The notes under the pieces were generated by a model. That model worked only from the letters and a program-made list of their open reading frames with translations, made no database searches and had not been told where the DNA came from. Shown piece after piece: positions 35,201 through 47,441 of a stretch of 64,000 nt of DNA. This DNA comes from Garcia nutans (taxonomy: Eukaryota > Streptophyta > Magnoliopsida > Malpighiales > Euphorbiaceae). Where the stretch lies: NCBI GenBank assembly GCA_947685225.1, contig CANTUV010000010.1, positions 6,758,001-6,822,000 of the forward strand, in the 5' to 3' direction. Numbering within the stretch: the stretch's first letter is position 1; each line of letters begins with the position of its first letter. The position numbers were made by a program, and so were the translations under genes.

Positions 35201-38200
35201 CATTGGACTGAAGTTACTGATAATAGCTGCTGACCATGACAAGTTTGTGCTTAAACTTGGATGCGTCATGTTCATATTTCTCAAATGCAATATTATTTTC
35301 ATTTTATGCTGAATTGCAATTGATTTGAGTTGGATTAAGGCTTTGTTGAGTTGAGTTGTTTGTTGCATTGCGTTAAAATAATTTAACTCCCTTCGATGCA
35401 TTATATCAGTCACTTTTTCCCTATCTAAAAAGGATACAAAAGTTGATGATTAGTATGTTTCGTTAGGATGTTGTATGCACTGTGATTGAGCACATTTTAT
35501 TGCACTGTTATCATGAAGAAGCTGAATAATCCTTTTTGAAACAAAAGAAACTTGAGGTGCCTTAAAGAGAATACTGACACATCGGTGTCCATGATTAACT
35601 ATATTCACCGAATGGAATAAAGTGATATGCAGTTAACTCTGATGACAGAAAGGACAGAAAGCTTGAAGAGTAGTTTAAGTGTAAAACCGAAAAAGTGAAA
35701 ACACATAATTTTTTTTCTGTTCTGTTAAGGGCATATGCACCTTTTAAACAAGGGAACACCATGTGACATCAGCATAGCTGCTTTATGTGATGTATCTAAT
35801 GATTTTTTTTTCTTACTTTTCAAACAGATGAACATTGTTGACACACCAGGGACTAATGTCATTCTTCAAAGGCAGCAACGCCTTACTGAGGAATTTGTAC
35901 CTCGTGCAGATTTGCTTCTTTTTGTTATTTCTGCTGACCGCCCATTAACTGAAAGTGAGGTAGAAATTAGTAGTTGTGCTGGTTGAATATGATATAGCAT
36001 GCTATTTATGTTTTTATTATTTCAATAGACAATGGATTGGAATATGATTGTCTATGGGTATTATGGCTACGGGCTACCTCTTTTACATATTGTTCATTGC
36101 CTAAGAAAATATTATTGGATAGTTCACTGCTCAGAAACTCTGTTTATGGCTCCTTTGTATCATGATATCAGATTGCATTCATATTGATATCTTAATTGAT
36201 TTTAAATGTGAATTTTTTTAGAATTTAGACTCGTACTTGCAATCTACATATGAGAATTTTAAAGGATACAAATGTGAATTTTAAAGGATATAAATTGTGG
36301 ATTGAAATTGATGTGGATGTCTGTATAATTTATAACCAGTTGCTTATGCTTCCCATTTATGCACAAAATTGTATTGTATAATCTAGATAAGCACTAAATC
36401 TTTTGCAAAGAAAATTAAAATCACAAGCTATTGATATTTTCTTTTGTAGTCTTATTTGTATGTTTGAAGCACTACAATAGCACTAAGATTCAGGAATATC
36501 TCAGCCTAATATATTATTTCCGAAGATGATTTTAGTTTCTCAATTTTATTCCAGGTTGCTTTTCTGCGTTACACTCAGCAGTGGAAGAAGAAAGTTGTGT
36601 TTGTTTTGAATAAATCTGACCTCTATCAAAATGCCAGCGAGGTTTGTTCAACCATTTTTTTCCCTTTTTTTTTAAAAAAAAAGTTTTGGTCAATTCTGGT
36701 AGTGAGACTGTCATGGTATATGTTCACTAAAGCTGTCAAACAACTTACAAGTGTTCTTAATTATTCTTCATGATTTGTACAGCTTGAGGAAGCTATGTCA
36801 TTTGTCAGGGAGAATACAAGGAATTTGCTTAACACTGAAAACGTGATATTATATCCAGTATCTGCTAGGTCTGCCTTGGAAGCAAAATTGTCCGCTTCTT
36901 CTGACATAAAAAAAGATAATGAAGAATCATCTTGGAAAATCAGTAGCTTCTATGAACTTGAGAAGTTTTTGTATAGTTTTTTAGATGGTTCAACAGAAAC
37001 AGGAATGGAAAGGATGAAGCTCAAACTTGAAACTCCAATTGCTATTGCCGATCGTATCCTTTCCACTTGTAAAATTCTTGTGAAAGAAGCACGCCAAGAT
37101 GCCGAGGAGGATCTGATTACAATGAATGAAATAGTTGATAGCGTTAAGGGATACTCAGTGAAGACGGAAAAGGAGAACATTTCTTGGAGAAGAAGAACTT
37201 TGTCACTGGTAGTTTTCATTTCAGTAACTCTTAAAGACATTGAGTTAAAAAGTATAACAATTGAATTGTTTGTGTTGGTTTGTGAAATATACTGGGAATG
37301 AAATTGCAGATTGAAATGACAAAATCTCGTGTTCTGGAGCTTATAGAATCCACTCTACAAATATCAAATTTTGATCTTGCTGCCTCATATATATTTAAAG
37401 GGGAAAAATCTGCCATGACAGCAGCTTCCCTCAGGGTTCAAAATGATATAATTGGTCCTGCAGTTTCAGATGCACAAGTGAGTTAACCTTTTGACCTTTT
37501 TTTAGGAACTGAATCAAATATCTCCAGTTTGGTTTTTATTCAGTGTGTTGATATCTTAAACTCATCTTTCATTGTTTTTCTTATTATTAATTTCAAAGCC
37601 CTAAATCAATTTATTGCATTAATGTGGGGGTTATGCACAATCCTCAGTTAGGTTACTGGGATGGGATTTTGCATCTCTTTACTTCTTGCTTTTTCAAAAG
37701 TTCTGCAGAACTTATTTTCTTCCAATATGTGTCCTTGGTGTTTTTGGTTCCGCTCATACTTAAATTTATTTGGTGCTGATTGATTATAATTTATTTACTG
37801 TTCTTTTTATTGTTATCTGGGTTTTCAGAAACTTCTTGAAGAATATGCATTACTGTTAAAATCAAATACTGCACATGAAGGGAAGCTGTACAAAGAATCT
37901 TTTGAAAAAAGATGGCCTTCATTTATTAATCCAAGCAAGCAGATGCATTTACAGACCTATGAGTTGCTGGAAAAAGTGGATGTCCTCAGCTTGAAAGTGA
38001 TTGAGAACTTCAATACTGGTGCAGCATCAAGACTGTTTGAACGGGAAATACGTGAAGTGGTTAGTCCAAATATGTCTCAGTAATAATAAGTTTTACTTCT
38101 CAAAAGCTCTCAAACTAGTTGAGCCAGGCATCAGTATAGTAGTAAAAACTTTAATGTTAAAACATTCTTGAGCAGAATATAGCTTGGTCAACAATTGACT

Positions 38201-39602
38201 ATAATATACGGGGATATTTGGTCACATTGATTTGATATTTCTTTTCTGGTAGTATGGAGGAAATCTGTGCTAGAAAATTTCTATTAAATGAATGACAACT
38301 TGCTTCTTTGGAAGGACTATGGACTAGAAATGTGTTAAGATTTGAATACTATATTAGCAGTAGAATGGTGGCATAGATTTGTAATTCAGTTATTTTATCG
38401 AGCTCTGCTGCATTTAGGTCTGAGTTTTAATTTTCTATGATTTGCGGGGTACTTGCATTTCATTGTCAGTTAGTGTTTTATTTTTTTCTTGAACCTGTGA
38501 TCCCCTATTTTATTGATCGCATTGGGATCTGGATGTCCTCTGGTAGCATTCATTATTCCAAAGCTCAAGAACTGGGTTGTGGGGGTGTTTTATTAATTTT
38601 TCATGCTCGAGGATGTAGATAATATTGTCTGGAAGAAATGTTATTGGCAACACTCTATGGTCCAAGTAATTTTTGTTGCATTGTGCATTTGTGGAAATTT
38701 CCCTTTTAGTCTAAACTTGTTTTCTTTGAAACTCTAAAAAACCTGTCAACTGACATTTGGAAGCAGATGGATCGACTTTGATCCCAAAATAACTTCAATT
38801 TGAAGGTTATACTGTAACTGGTTCTTGCTTCAGTTATCTTCTGAAAAATCTTCTGCACGTTTATGCTGTTTAATAAGACTTCTTGTACTAAGAAGTTTAT
38901 TTTGTTTTAGATGAGATGAGATTTACAATATAGCAAGTTTATTTGTCTTTTTGTTGATTTACGATTTGGTGAACCTGAGGTGGAATATTTTCTTTTTGAT
39001 CTTAGTACCTGGGAACATTTGGTGGATTAGGAGCTGCTGGTTTATCTGCCTCTCTTCTGACATCTGTGCTACCAACCACTTTAGAGGATCTTCTTGCTCT
39101 TGGCCTTTGTTCTGCTGGAGGGTAATGTTCCTGCTATTTTTATCTACATATTAGTCAGTAGCATGAATGTGTAATTGAGATATTTATTTAGTATCTCAGT
39201 TCCAGACAATATGTGGTTCAGCTTCTCTTTGATTAAGTTGATATATCAGATATGATGGAAGTTCTGGATCACGGGATAGTATTCTTAATAACTGATTGAT
39301 ACTTGCATGTCTTTGACAGGTTAATAGCAGTTTCAAATTTCCCATCTCGCAAACGACAGTTGATAGATAAAGTAAGTAAAATAGCTGATGGCTTGGCACG
39401 AGATGTTGAAGATGCAATGCAGAAGGATCTCTTGGAAACTGTTGTGAATTTGGAGAACTTTGTAAAAACTATTGGCAAACCTTATGAAAATGAAGCACAA
39501 CAAAGACTAGACAACCTTTTAGTTGTTCAAAATGAATTATCAGAAATTGAGGAAAAACTTGGAACTCTGCGGGTTGAAATACAGAATCTTCATGTATCAT
39601 GA
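32275..39602 (+). CDS. FZL: FZO-like dynamin-family GTPase, chloroplast (FZL), 11 exons
   Basis: FZL is a membrane-remodelling GTPase of the dynamin/mitofusin-like family that acts in thylakoid and chloroplast-envelope shaping. Exons: 32275-32761, 33374-33930, 34044-34112, 34768-34965, 35828-35959, 36555-36641, 36783-37208, 37310-37477, 37829-38059, 39006-39121 and 39320-39602. The joined frame is 2,754 nt (917 aa), close to the Arabidopsis protein, with no stop. In order: a Ser/Pro-rich transit peptide (about 1-50), a ThiE-like region (YLLIGERVDIAAAVNASGV, about 140-260), then the GTPase motifs G1 GEFNSGKST, G3 DTPG and G4 NKSD. Helical stalk segments follow, then a Gly/Ala/Leu-rich membrane hairpin (FGGLGAAGLSASLL...LLALGLCSAGGLIAV), then a C-terminal coiled-coil (NELSEIEEKLGTLRVEIQNL). 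All introns are GT/AG. FAF lies 7 kb downstream on the same strand. Confidence 0.93.
35325..35375 (+). repeat. Relic of an RTE LINE 3' end in FZL intron 4
   Basis: About 50 bp (CAATTGATTTGAG ... GGCTTTGTTGAGTTGAGTTG) resembles the 3' end of the RTE copy at 61560-61605 (CAATTGACTTGAG ... GACTTTGTTGAGTTGAGTTG). The match is short, so this is tentative. Confidence 0.4.
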
Positions 39603-40507
39603 GTTGCATTATAATAGTGAATGGATGCAAGAGGGATATGATTCCTGTAACAGCGTCATACTACCACCAGTTTGGTTCTTATGAAGGTAATAATAGCTGT
39701 AAAATGTTTTTATTCATTGATGAGAACACCCATTAACAAATAATGTGCTTAATCTCCTATAAATATCTCTTTTTTTCTTACATTGAGAGAGCTTCATTAT
39801 CTGTGATAGAGATTCTTTTGTGTGTTCTTTAGCCTATTATCAACAAGTTTGTAATGGGAATTTATCAAAGTTTATTCCCTTTGTCTTGTTTATTTACATC
39901 GGCGGACCTCCTTTTTCTCATATTTTGTCATTTGAGTGGGTCACCTATTAATATTTCAAGTTCTTGTGATTGCTTAGTGCATGTGCACAGTGTTATAGCT
40001 GCATCCCTTGATGGGGAAGTCATTAACATCTTCTTGTCACAAGTTAGTTTGAAGGATCAAATTTTTTCTTTATTTGGGAATGTTTAACAAATATCGATAT
40101 GAGTGTGTGCCACTTTGTTTACAACAGCAATTGTTCACAGGGCATGAACTTCCAACTTTCACCAATAATATCTATTGGCACCGTCCATAAAGTTTCTCGA
40201 CCGCATCTTATGATTAAGTTCGTATTTAAATTTAATAATGAGATTACCCAGTCTTCAGGTTCGCACCGTTGACAAATAACTTTGCTTCTTATTATTGTTT
40301 CTTAAATAAATATTTGAATTCTAAAGTCAAATTCTTTAATTTTAAAATGAATGGTGTCTTTCTCATCATTATGGAGAAGATAAATCTATTTAATGTAATA
40401 CATATATATAATAATTGATATGAAATATTTTTTATTACATGATATAATAACAATTTTTTTATAATGAGTATATTAAAGGGAAAGTGAAAGTAGTTACTAT
40501 AGAAGAT

Positions 40508-40690
40508 AAAGGGGTAGTCCTGTGCACGAATGCTCTTGTAATAAGTGGAGTTCAAAAAAGAATCGGATTCATTGGGTCTTTGTATACGACCTTTATTTAC
40601 AATTAATTGCAAGATGCCGTTTTCACGACTCGAATCCGTAACCTCAGGTCATATAGCGACAACGCTTTTTATTGTCTCAAGGCTTCCCTT
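40508..40690 (-). mobile_element. Degenerate Au-type SINE
   Basis: On the minus strand it reads GGGAAGCCTTGAGACA..., ATGACCTGAGGTTACGGATT, CGAGTCGTGAAAACGGC, GTATACAAAGACCCAATG, ending CACAGGACTACCCCTTTATC. The order and sequence match the SINE dimer at 17438, with more substitutions, so this is an older insertion of the same family. Confidence 0.8.
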
Positions 40691-43600
40691 CTTACTGTAG
40701 AAGGTAAAATAAAAAAATATATATATTAAGATGATTTGGTGGTGTAAAATGAAAATTTAATAATATTTTTGTTAAAAAAAGGCTAACTAAAAGAGATAAA
40801 AGGTAGTCTAAATTAATATAGAAAAAGTGATTCAAAATAATATTATGATCTTATATTTATCTAAATATATAGTCTATAATTAGAAAAAAATAATTTTACA
40901 ATGAATCCTAATTAAATTGAGCATTATTGAGAATAAATTTTTCTAGTATAAAAGAATGAAAAATTGAATTTAAATATATTTACTAAAAAGTAAAAAAGAT
41001 AAATTATGATATGGAAATTGGCTTGATTGTACTGGTGTAATAAAAGAATGAAAAGGAGGATTAGCCAATAGGACAGCGACGCGAGTCAAAAGTTGAGGTG
41101 TACTAGTCATTATAATTAATTGGGAAAGGGAGGAAGATGAGTGGAAGACAAAAGCTGTAGCTATACTAAAATGGTCAAAAGGCCTGAGTGCGCCTTTGTT
41201 GTTTGTTTAAGCCATGAATTTTGATTCCACGGTGATGGGTCTTTCTTATTAAAGCTCCTTTAACCAGAAATTGACAAAATTAATTCATAATCAAATAATT
41301 TTTTAGACCTTTTAATATGTATGGGGACAAAACAAAGGCAGATATTGGTGACATAGACACAACAAGAAGAGAGTCTTCCTTTTCATTTGTGCCAAACTTT
41401 TTTTTTTTTTAAATAAAAACAAAAGCAAACAAGTGAAGGTGGATTTTGTGAAAGCAAATTTGATGGTTAGGGCTAAGAGAGAGTGTATAAAAGGCACATA
41501 TTCTTGTTTAGGTGTTGGCCTTGCTACTACTACTGCCTACAAATATGCTATAATCAAACCAAAATATTTCATATTTTGCATTCCGAAAACATAATAAAAA
41601 CATATCACTTAAATTAAGGTTCTCTATAATAATAATAAATAATTTTTCTTTTTTTATCTTTTTAAGTTATTAAACACATAAAATCATTTATCCCAATTAT
41701 TGTTGAAAAAATAAATAAATAAACACTCTGCTAAAATACAAATACTATTGGGATAGCTTGCCATTACATGCTAATAATTTAGAAAATTAATTACTCTCTC
41801 CGTCTCGCTCAAATTATCACTTTATACAATTAAATAAAATTAATTATTTTTTTCGATTATACTTTTATTATTAATGACTTATTTTGTATAATATTAAAAT
41901 AATTTAATAATTTTTTAATAAATATACACGGGCTGAAAGAGAAAATTTCAGCAGGGCAGAAGAATATTTATCTTGACTAATTTAATTGAAAACATAAATA
42001 CTCCAAAACTTACCTTTAATTGGTTTGTAATTAATGTAAGGGAACTTAAATATTGTTTAATTTAGATACAGAATACATATATTGTCCCTTAATTTGTGTA
42101 CGCAATAAAACAAGGGTAGTTGAATGCTTTGGGATGACATTAGTTTGCACTGAGTTCTCTCAACATCAATGAAACAACACAACATTAAATGATGAATAAA
42201 TGTTGAGGGATGGCCTTAGCTTTTCTTGGACAAAATTAAAAATGACCAAACACAAAAGTAACACACCCCTTTCAAATCCCATTTTTTAAAATTTTATGTC
42301 TCAATTTTGTCATCAATTTCGTAGTTAATTAGGTTTTCTGTTTCATTTTCAATTTTTTTCGCCCACTTTCCTTCACTTGGTGGAGAAAGTGATTCTCTGT
42401 TTTTCTTATCAAAATTTGAATTCTTAATCTTATGTATTATTACAAAATATATAAATTTCATTGACCAAATAAGGTCTTAATAGTTTCTTTTTAAAAAATA
42501 TGAAAAATAAAAAATTTACGTTAAAATTTTATAATAGACCGAGATATAGTTTAGCGATAAATACATCTTCATTTGAGTGATAGATTTAAGATCAATTTCT
42601 TATTTTCATCGTGAATACTCCGTAAATTTCAAATTTCATTAATTTTCCAAGAATTTTAGAAGAAATAAATTTATCTCATACTACATGATGTTAAAATTCA
42701 TTTCATCTTTCACGAATAAAAAATAAATTTAAAATTTTGTACTTTTTGAATAAGGAGACAGACTTCTAATGAGACCTGGCTTCATCATCTTTTGAACGAA
42801 TTTGTCAGTGCAAGTGGGCAAACTACTTTACTGCTTATTTCTCCAAAAATAGTTACTGCTGGTAAATTTGTAATGTCTTGCTGCATTAACTTATTCTTCA
42901 CTTCTTCTAATTATGGATATTCCACAGAATTGATAAAAGAGACCATTTTGATACATAGAAGATTGAAATCTTAATTTTCATGTGGGTATTATTCTTAATT
43001 TAATTTTACTCTTAGTTGATTCACTCATAAGCTTCACGAAAACAGAGAAATCTCTCAATTTTGCAATATCAAGCTAATAATAACAGTAATTAATGGAATA
43101 TTATTAATTTGCATCAATTAATCAAAATATTTGCCCATGGCAAAACTTGAAACTTTTTAATGGGAAAAGATAATCAAATGCTAATCTCATTTCTGTCCAT
43201 ATATAGACAAAAGGGTTTTAGTTCTTGAAATTCGAGTTGTGAATTCAAAGCCAACTTCATCATCATTTTGAGCTCAAAAAAAATAAAATAAAAATAAAAA
43301 CTTCATCATCATTTCACAGGAATTAAAGTATTAAGGTCCCATTTTGCCATTGCTTAGAAGACATTAAAGGGTTCGAGGGCACCTGTTTTATTTTAATGTG
43401 TACTGATTTAATATCAGCCAATGGGTTCTTCTCATTTCATTTTGGTCTTTTATAATTAATTAATTAAAGAACTAAGACATGATTAATTTTCTGTTAATCA
43501 CAGTTGAACTAGATGATTGGTCTTTCACCTTTTTTTCACTAAATTATTCGCATTATTATTATTATTCAATTAAGTAGTACCTCCAATGCTAGCCTATCAC

Positions 43601-44994
43601 CAGTGTCGATAGTGAAAGAAGAATCTTTTTCTCCACTTTTTATTTATTTTTATTTTATTTTTTCTATGGGCCTAAATTAGTTGAATGTTTTTTTTTTTTG
43701 ATAGAAGGAAGTCAAAAGTTAAGTTCAATTTGGGGTTTGATTCGTTAATTAATTAATTTGTATTTTTATAGGGTAATTTGAATCTAGGTTTTGACTTTTG
43801 ACTACTAAGATATCAACTTCTGCTAGCTAAAATAAAAAGCAAAATCGTGTGTCAAGCCAATAATCGAGAGACGGCAAATTGGATATAGATCGAATTAAAA
43901 AAAAAAATTATCGTGCTAAAATGATATATTCTGTTCATCATCTGACATAATTCAATTTGAATTTAATTAATTATATATAGTGCTATTATCATAAATTAAA
44001 TTAAAATAGTTAATCATAATTGTAATAGAATTAATATATATATGTAAATTAAATATTAAAAAATTCATAAAAATTTTAATTATATTAGTCAAATATTTTT
44101 ATTATAAAAAATATTAATATTAAATATAATTTTATTAGTATAAATATTTCTAAAAATACATACAGTATTATAATTAAAATATTAATATAATATATTAACA
44201 TAATAAATAATAAATAAATTAAATATATTTTATATTTTATGTCTTTTATTTAAAATAAATTAAAAAATTAATATCAAGTTAAAATAAATTAAAAAATTAA
44301 TATTAAGTTAACACTTAAAAAATTCATCCGTATAATGTTTCAAATTAAATAGTATATAAATATCTAAAAATATATATATAATAAAATTGAATTTGAGTAG
44401 GACTATAAATAATTCATATTTGATTCAAACTCATTTTAGGTATAATTATTTTAATTTATATATTATTCTAACTATAAACATATCAAGCGTAATAATATCA
44501 AATCAAATCAAATCAGGTAAAAATGAATATCCTTTAGATTGAACAAAATTTTCATATCTAAATACCATAGAGTATTCTATAAATTTTAGGTGTATGTTTG
44601 GTTTGTTTTAGGCAGAATATTTAAAAATGGATAGCAAAGGATAATGCCTATTTTATGTTTGTACACAAAAGTTTCAGCTCTTTGATATTTAATTTTAGCT
44701 TATTTTTTTAACAGAAATTTAGCTTAATTTAGAGTTTGTTTATGAATTAAGCATTAATTTGGTAAAGTTGAAATTATAAGGCCCATTTCATATTCTTCTC
44801 AAAAAGGTCAATTTCATATTTTTAAATAATAAAAAAAATAAAATTTGAAAAAATACATATATATTTAAATAATAAAAATTTAGAAACTCAAAAATAAAAA
44901 TGATAAAAAGAAAAATAAGTTGAAACCCAGATCTGTATATCAAACGAAACAAACAAAAAATAACTATAATTTTCTAAGGTTTACAATTATAGCG

Positions 44995-45426
44995 CCATGA
45001 TTTCAAAGAACAACGCGCAACAAGTTTTTGATCTCTTCCGCCACTGAATGCCTTTGACAAAAGCATTTGAAGGTGAAAATTAATTAGAACGGACACTGCT
45101 GGCCTCACCGATCGGAGCAACTTCGCTGACGAAGCTAGCCTCGCCGACACCGTCGAAGGCCAGCTAAGCTAACGCCAATTCTCTTTGATTTAGCTCCTCT
45201 TTTTCTTGATTTTCTCTTTAACTTCGGTCTCTCAGGTTCAGGCACAGATTTCTGCTGCTACAGCAGAGAAAATCGAAAGTGGAAGGTTATCAAAGACAAC
45301 ACTGAAACGGATGAGAATTTAGAGAGGGAACTGTACAGATGTAGTGGCTGGGTCACTCATCCAAGCGCAAGATAGCAAGTTTTGATTATTCGCGCTATTT
45401 TGATCATTCGCGCTATTTTGATCATT
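44995..45426. other. GC-rich island of unknown origin with 18-bp repeat
   Basis: In an AT-rich neighbourhood, this stretch is rich in CG-containing words (CACCGATCGGAGC, CTCGCCGACACCGTCGAAGG). It contains a coding-looking piece near 45235-45325 (VQAQISAATAEKIESGRLSK) after a CTCTCAG acceptor-like sequence. It ends with a tandem repeat of TGATCATTCGCGCTATTT. No family is recognised; it may be a gene fragment carried by a transposon. Confidence 0.35.
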
Positions 45427-45630
45427 TTTTGAATGTTGATATTATTTTAATTTTTATTATTTCAAAATATAATCATTTAAAATTTTATTTTATTTTTTGT
45501 CTATAATTATTTAAGAATAAGAAGCGTCTCTCGGGATATCAACTTTGCTAAAATTCATTAACAGAATCTTATTAACAATTTTACAGCAACTATATTAAAC
45601 TTATATATTATATATATATTTTTTTTAAAA

Positions 45631-45740
45631 GGTTCGAATCCCGAAAAATATTTTAGGGATTCGAACTCTTAACCTTTCTAATAGGAGAAATTAGGTGACT
45701 TGCTGAGACAATCCAACCTATTATATATAATTTAGATGTC
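45631..45740 (-). repeat. tRNA-like B-box motif in inverted repeat (possible SINE relic)
   Basis: The + strand reads GGTTCGAATCCC, a 13-nt AT loop, then GGGATTCGAAC and TTAACCTTTC. On the minus strand this gives AGAGTTCGAATCCC, a good Pol III B box. About 40 nt upstream is TTGTCTCAGCAAGTCA, a weak A-box candidate. It could be an old SINE or just a hairpin. Confidence 0.3.
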
Positions 45741-46295
45741 TCAAATTAGGCATTGCCTGACTATCTACAAGTAGTTTTTTTTTTTTTGAATATTAAAAGG
45801 TTGTGTTATTCTTGTTTAGGTTTTAAATTTGAGTTATAAATGATTCCCTCCGGGTATATAATGAATAGAAGAAAAAAAAGCATTGTCTCGTCGTTTTGTA
45901 TCAAAATATAAAATACATTGCAGCATTTAAAATCCCACAAGAAATTTTGACCAAAAATCCCGATAAATTTCTGTTACACAAACTGTTAGGTGCTAGCTAA
46001 ATTCAGGTATTTTTAATTAACTAGTTTGGTAACAGTAATCCAATTAATGAATTATCTGCAAATCTTTTTTTTTTTATAAATATACATTTTTAGTAACTCA
46101 ATTTACATATTTACAATCTTAAACAGAATATCTATCAAAATAAATTATTAAATCACGCCATTACTAAGCATATAGTAGCATTCTATCTTATTTTCAAGCT
46201 AACTTTTTCTTTTTTGGTATTTCTTTTTGGCTTTATTAATGTGTGGCAGAGTAAAATTCTACTACTCCAGAGGCGCAGAGCTCTACAAACTCAGC

Positions 46296-46302
46296 TATAA
46301 AT
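46296..46302 (+). promoter_or_regulatory. TATA box, candidate FAF promoter
   Basis: TATAAAT occurs in CAGCTATAAATTC, about 280 bp upstream of the FAF ATG and followed by a C/T-rich stretch suited to a plant 5' UTR. A second TATAAAC at 46472 follows TTTTCTGCAG and may instead mark a 5' UTR intron acceptor. Confidence 0.45.
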
Positions 46303-46577
46303 TCATCCCCACCCCATTTCACTTCTCTTTCATGTTCATTCCTTCTTTCCTTAACTCCTTCCCCCTAATATTCTTTCACAATTCATTCTTCAAAAATTTT
46401 ATCCAAAACCAAAACATGGGTTTTGTTTAAAAGACTTGTTTTTTTTATCTTAATTTTGCCTTTTCTGCAGCTATAAACTCCAAAAACTCCACCATCCCAA
46501 ACCAAACAAAAATTCCCCAGTTTCTTGTTCATTTCCCCTTTTTATTTTTTTCTCCTCTTTCCATTTCAGTTGTGAAA

Positions 46578-47441
46578 ATGTCCTGCTCAAGTTATTGCCA
46601 GGGCCTCCAATCATGCTTAGAGCCAGCTCGCGCTATTGAACCACCATGTATTTTGAGGCTTAAATTGGCTCTAGCAAAATCCAACATTTCTGGAACTTCA
46701 CCATCAGCTTGTCAGTCTATTGTTCCCGACTCTGATTGCAACACCAAAACCACCACCAACAATAAAATTGACATGGGTGGCTGGAGTTTCCTTCAATCTT
46801 TAGCTACCAAAAAATCTGAAAACAACAAAGATGATTGTGAGAAGGACAAAATTTATACTCCCCCAAATTTTAAGCGCTGTGCTTCGATGCTAAGCGCAAA
46901 AAGCCTAGAAATGTGCACTGAGAGCCTAGGTAGTGAAACTGGGAGCGCTGAAATGCCTTTAACTTGCTATCCAAATGGTAATGATGATGCAAATTTGCAT
47001 AAGAAATCGAAATTGAAAGAAACAAGAAGAATGGCTCGAAGCGCTAGCTTTCCACCTCCATTAACTTCAATAAGTGGCTCCACTACATTTCAAGTGAGGC
47101 CACACAGAGAAGACGGGCGGCTAGTATTGAAAGCAGTAAGCTCGTCTTCTCCTCAAACTTATTTCCAGGCAGAGCGTATCGATGGACGGCTCAGGCTTCA
47201 TTTAATGAGAGACTGTAACAGTAATGAAGAAGAAGAAGAAGGAGAAGAAGAAGAGGAAGAGGAAGAAGAAGCAGAAATTGAAGATGAAGAAGAAGAAATT
47301 GAGAATTGGGAAGAGGGTTTTGAAGAAAATAGTGGGGGTGAAATGGGAATGGAGAAATTGGCAAGGCCAAGCAGGTGCAAGGAAGGTGGGAATGGAAGCA
47401 AAAACTTCATGAATTGGAAGCCATGTTTGGTGGCAACTTAA
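46578..47441 (+). CDS. FANTASTIC FOUR (FAF) family protein
   Basis: FAF proteins are small plant-specific regulators of shoot-meristem size that act around the WUSCHEL-CLAVATA loop in Arabidopsis. The single-exon frame is 287 aa. The start chosen is ATG 46578 (MSCSSYCQGLQSCLEP); a GTG two codons upstream is not needed. The conserved FAF domain is about residues 150-220: FPPPLTSISG, FQVRPHREDGRLVLKAV, QAERIDGRLRLHLMRD. It is followed by a long Glu-rich acidic run (about residues 215-255), as in other family members, and a C-terminal stretch with RPSRCKEGG and NWKPCLVAT. Its upstream neighbour is FZL, as for FAF2 in Arabidopsis, so a FAF1/FAF2-type identity is likely. The domain call is very sure; which paralogue it is remains inference. 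Confidence 0.92.
   Translation: MSCSSYCQGLQSCLEPARAIEPPCILRLKLALAKSNISGTSPSACQSIVPDSDCNTKTTTNNKIDMGGWSFLQSLATKKSENNKDDCEKDKIYTPPNFKRCASMLSAKSLEMCTESLGSETGSAEMPLTCYPNGNDDANLHKKSKLKETRRMARSASFPPPLTSISGSTTFQVRPHREDGRLVLKAVSSSSPQTYFQAERIDGRLRLHLMRDCNSNEEEEEGEEEEEEEEEAEIEDEEEEIENWEEGFEENSGGEMGMEKLARPSRCKEGGNGSKNFMNWKPCLVAT

Larger units (their letters stand above)
39603..46295. other. Intergenic region between FZL and FAF
   Basis: AT-rich, with no gene recognised. It holds an inverted Au SINE (40508-40690), a Stowaway-like left end near 41795 (ACTCTCTCCGTCTCGCTC), and a small duplication around an A-rich insert at 43255-43320 (CTTCATCATCATTT repeated). A GC-rich island lies at about 44995-45426, and a tRNA-like inverted motif at 45631-45740. 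Confidence 0.4.

Noticed and set aside
39854..40087. 77-codon frame downstream of FZL
   Set aside because: Probably FZL 3' flank; no homology recognised and no splice link to FZL.
47224..47412. Lys/Glu-rich open frames on both strands inside FAF
   Set aside because: Shadows of the Glu-rich FAF acidic run in other frames.
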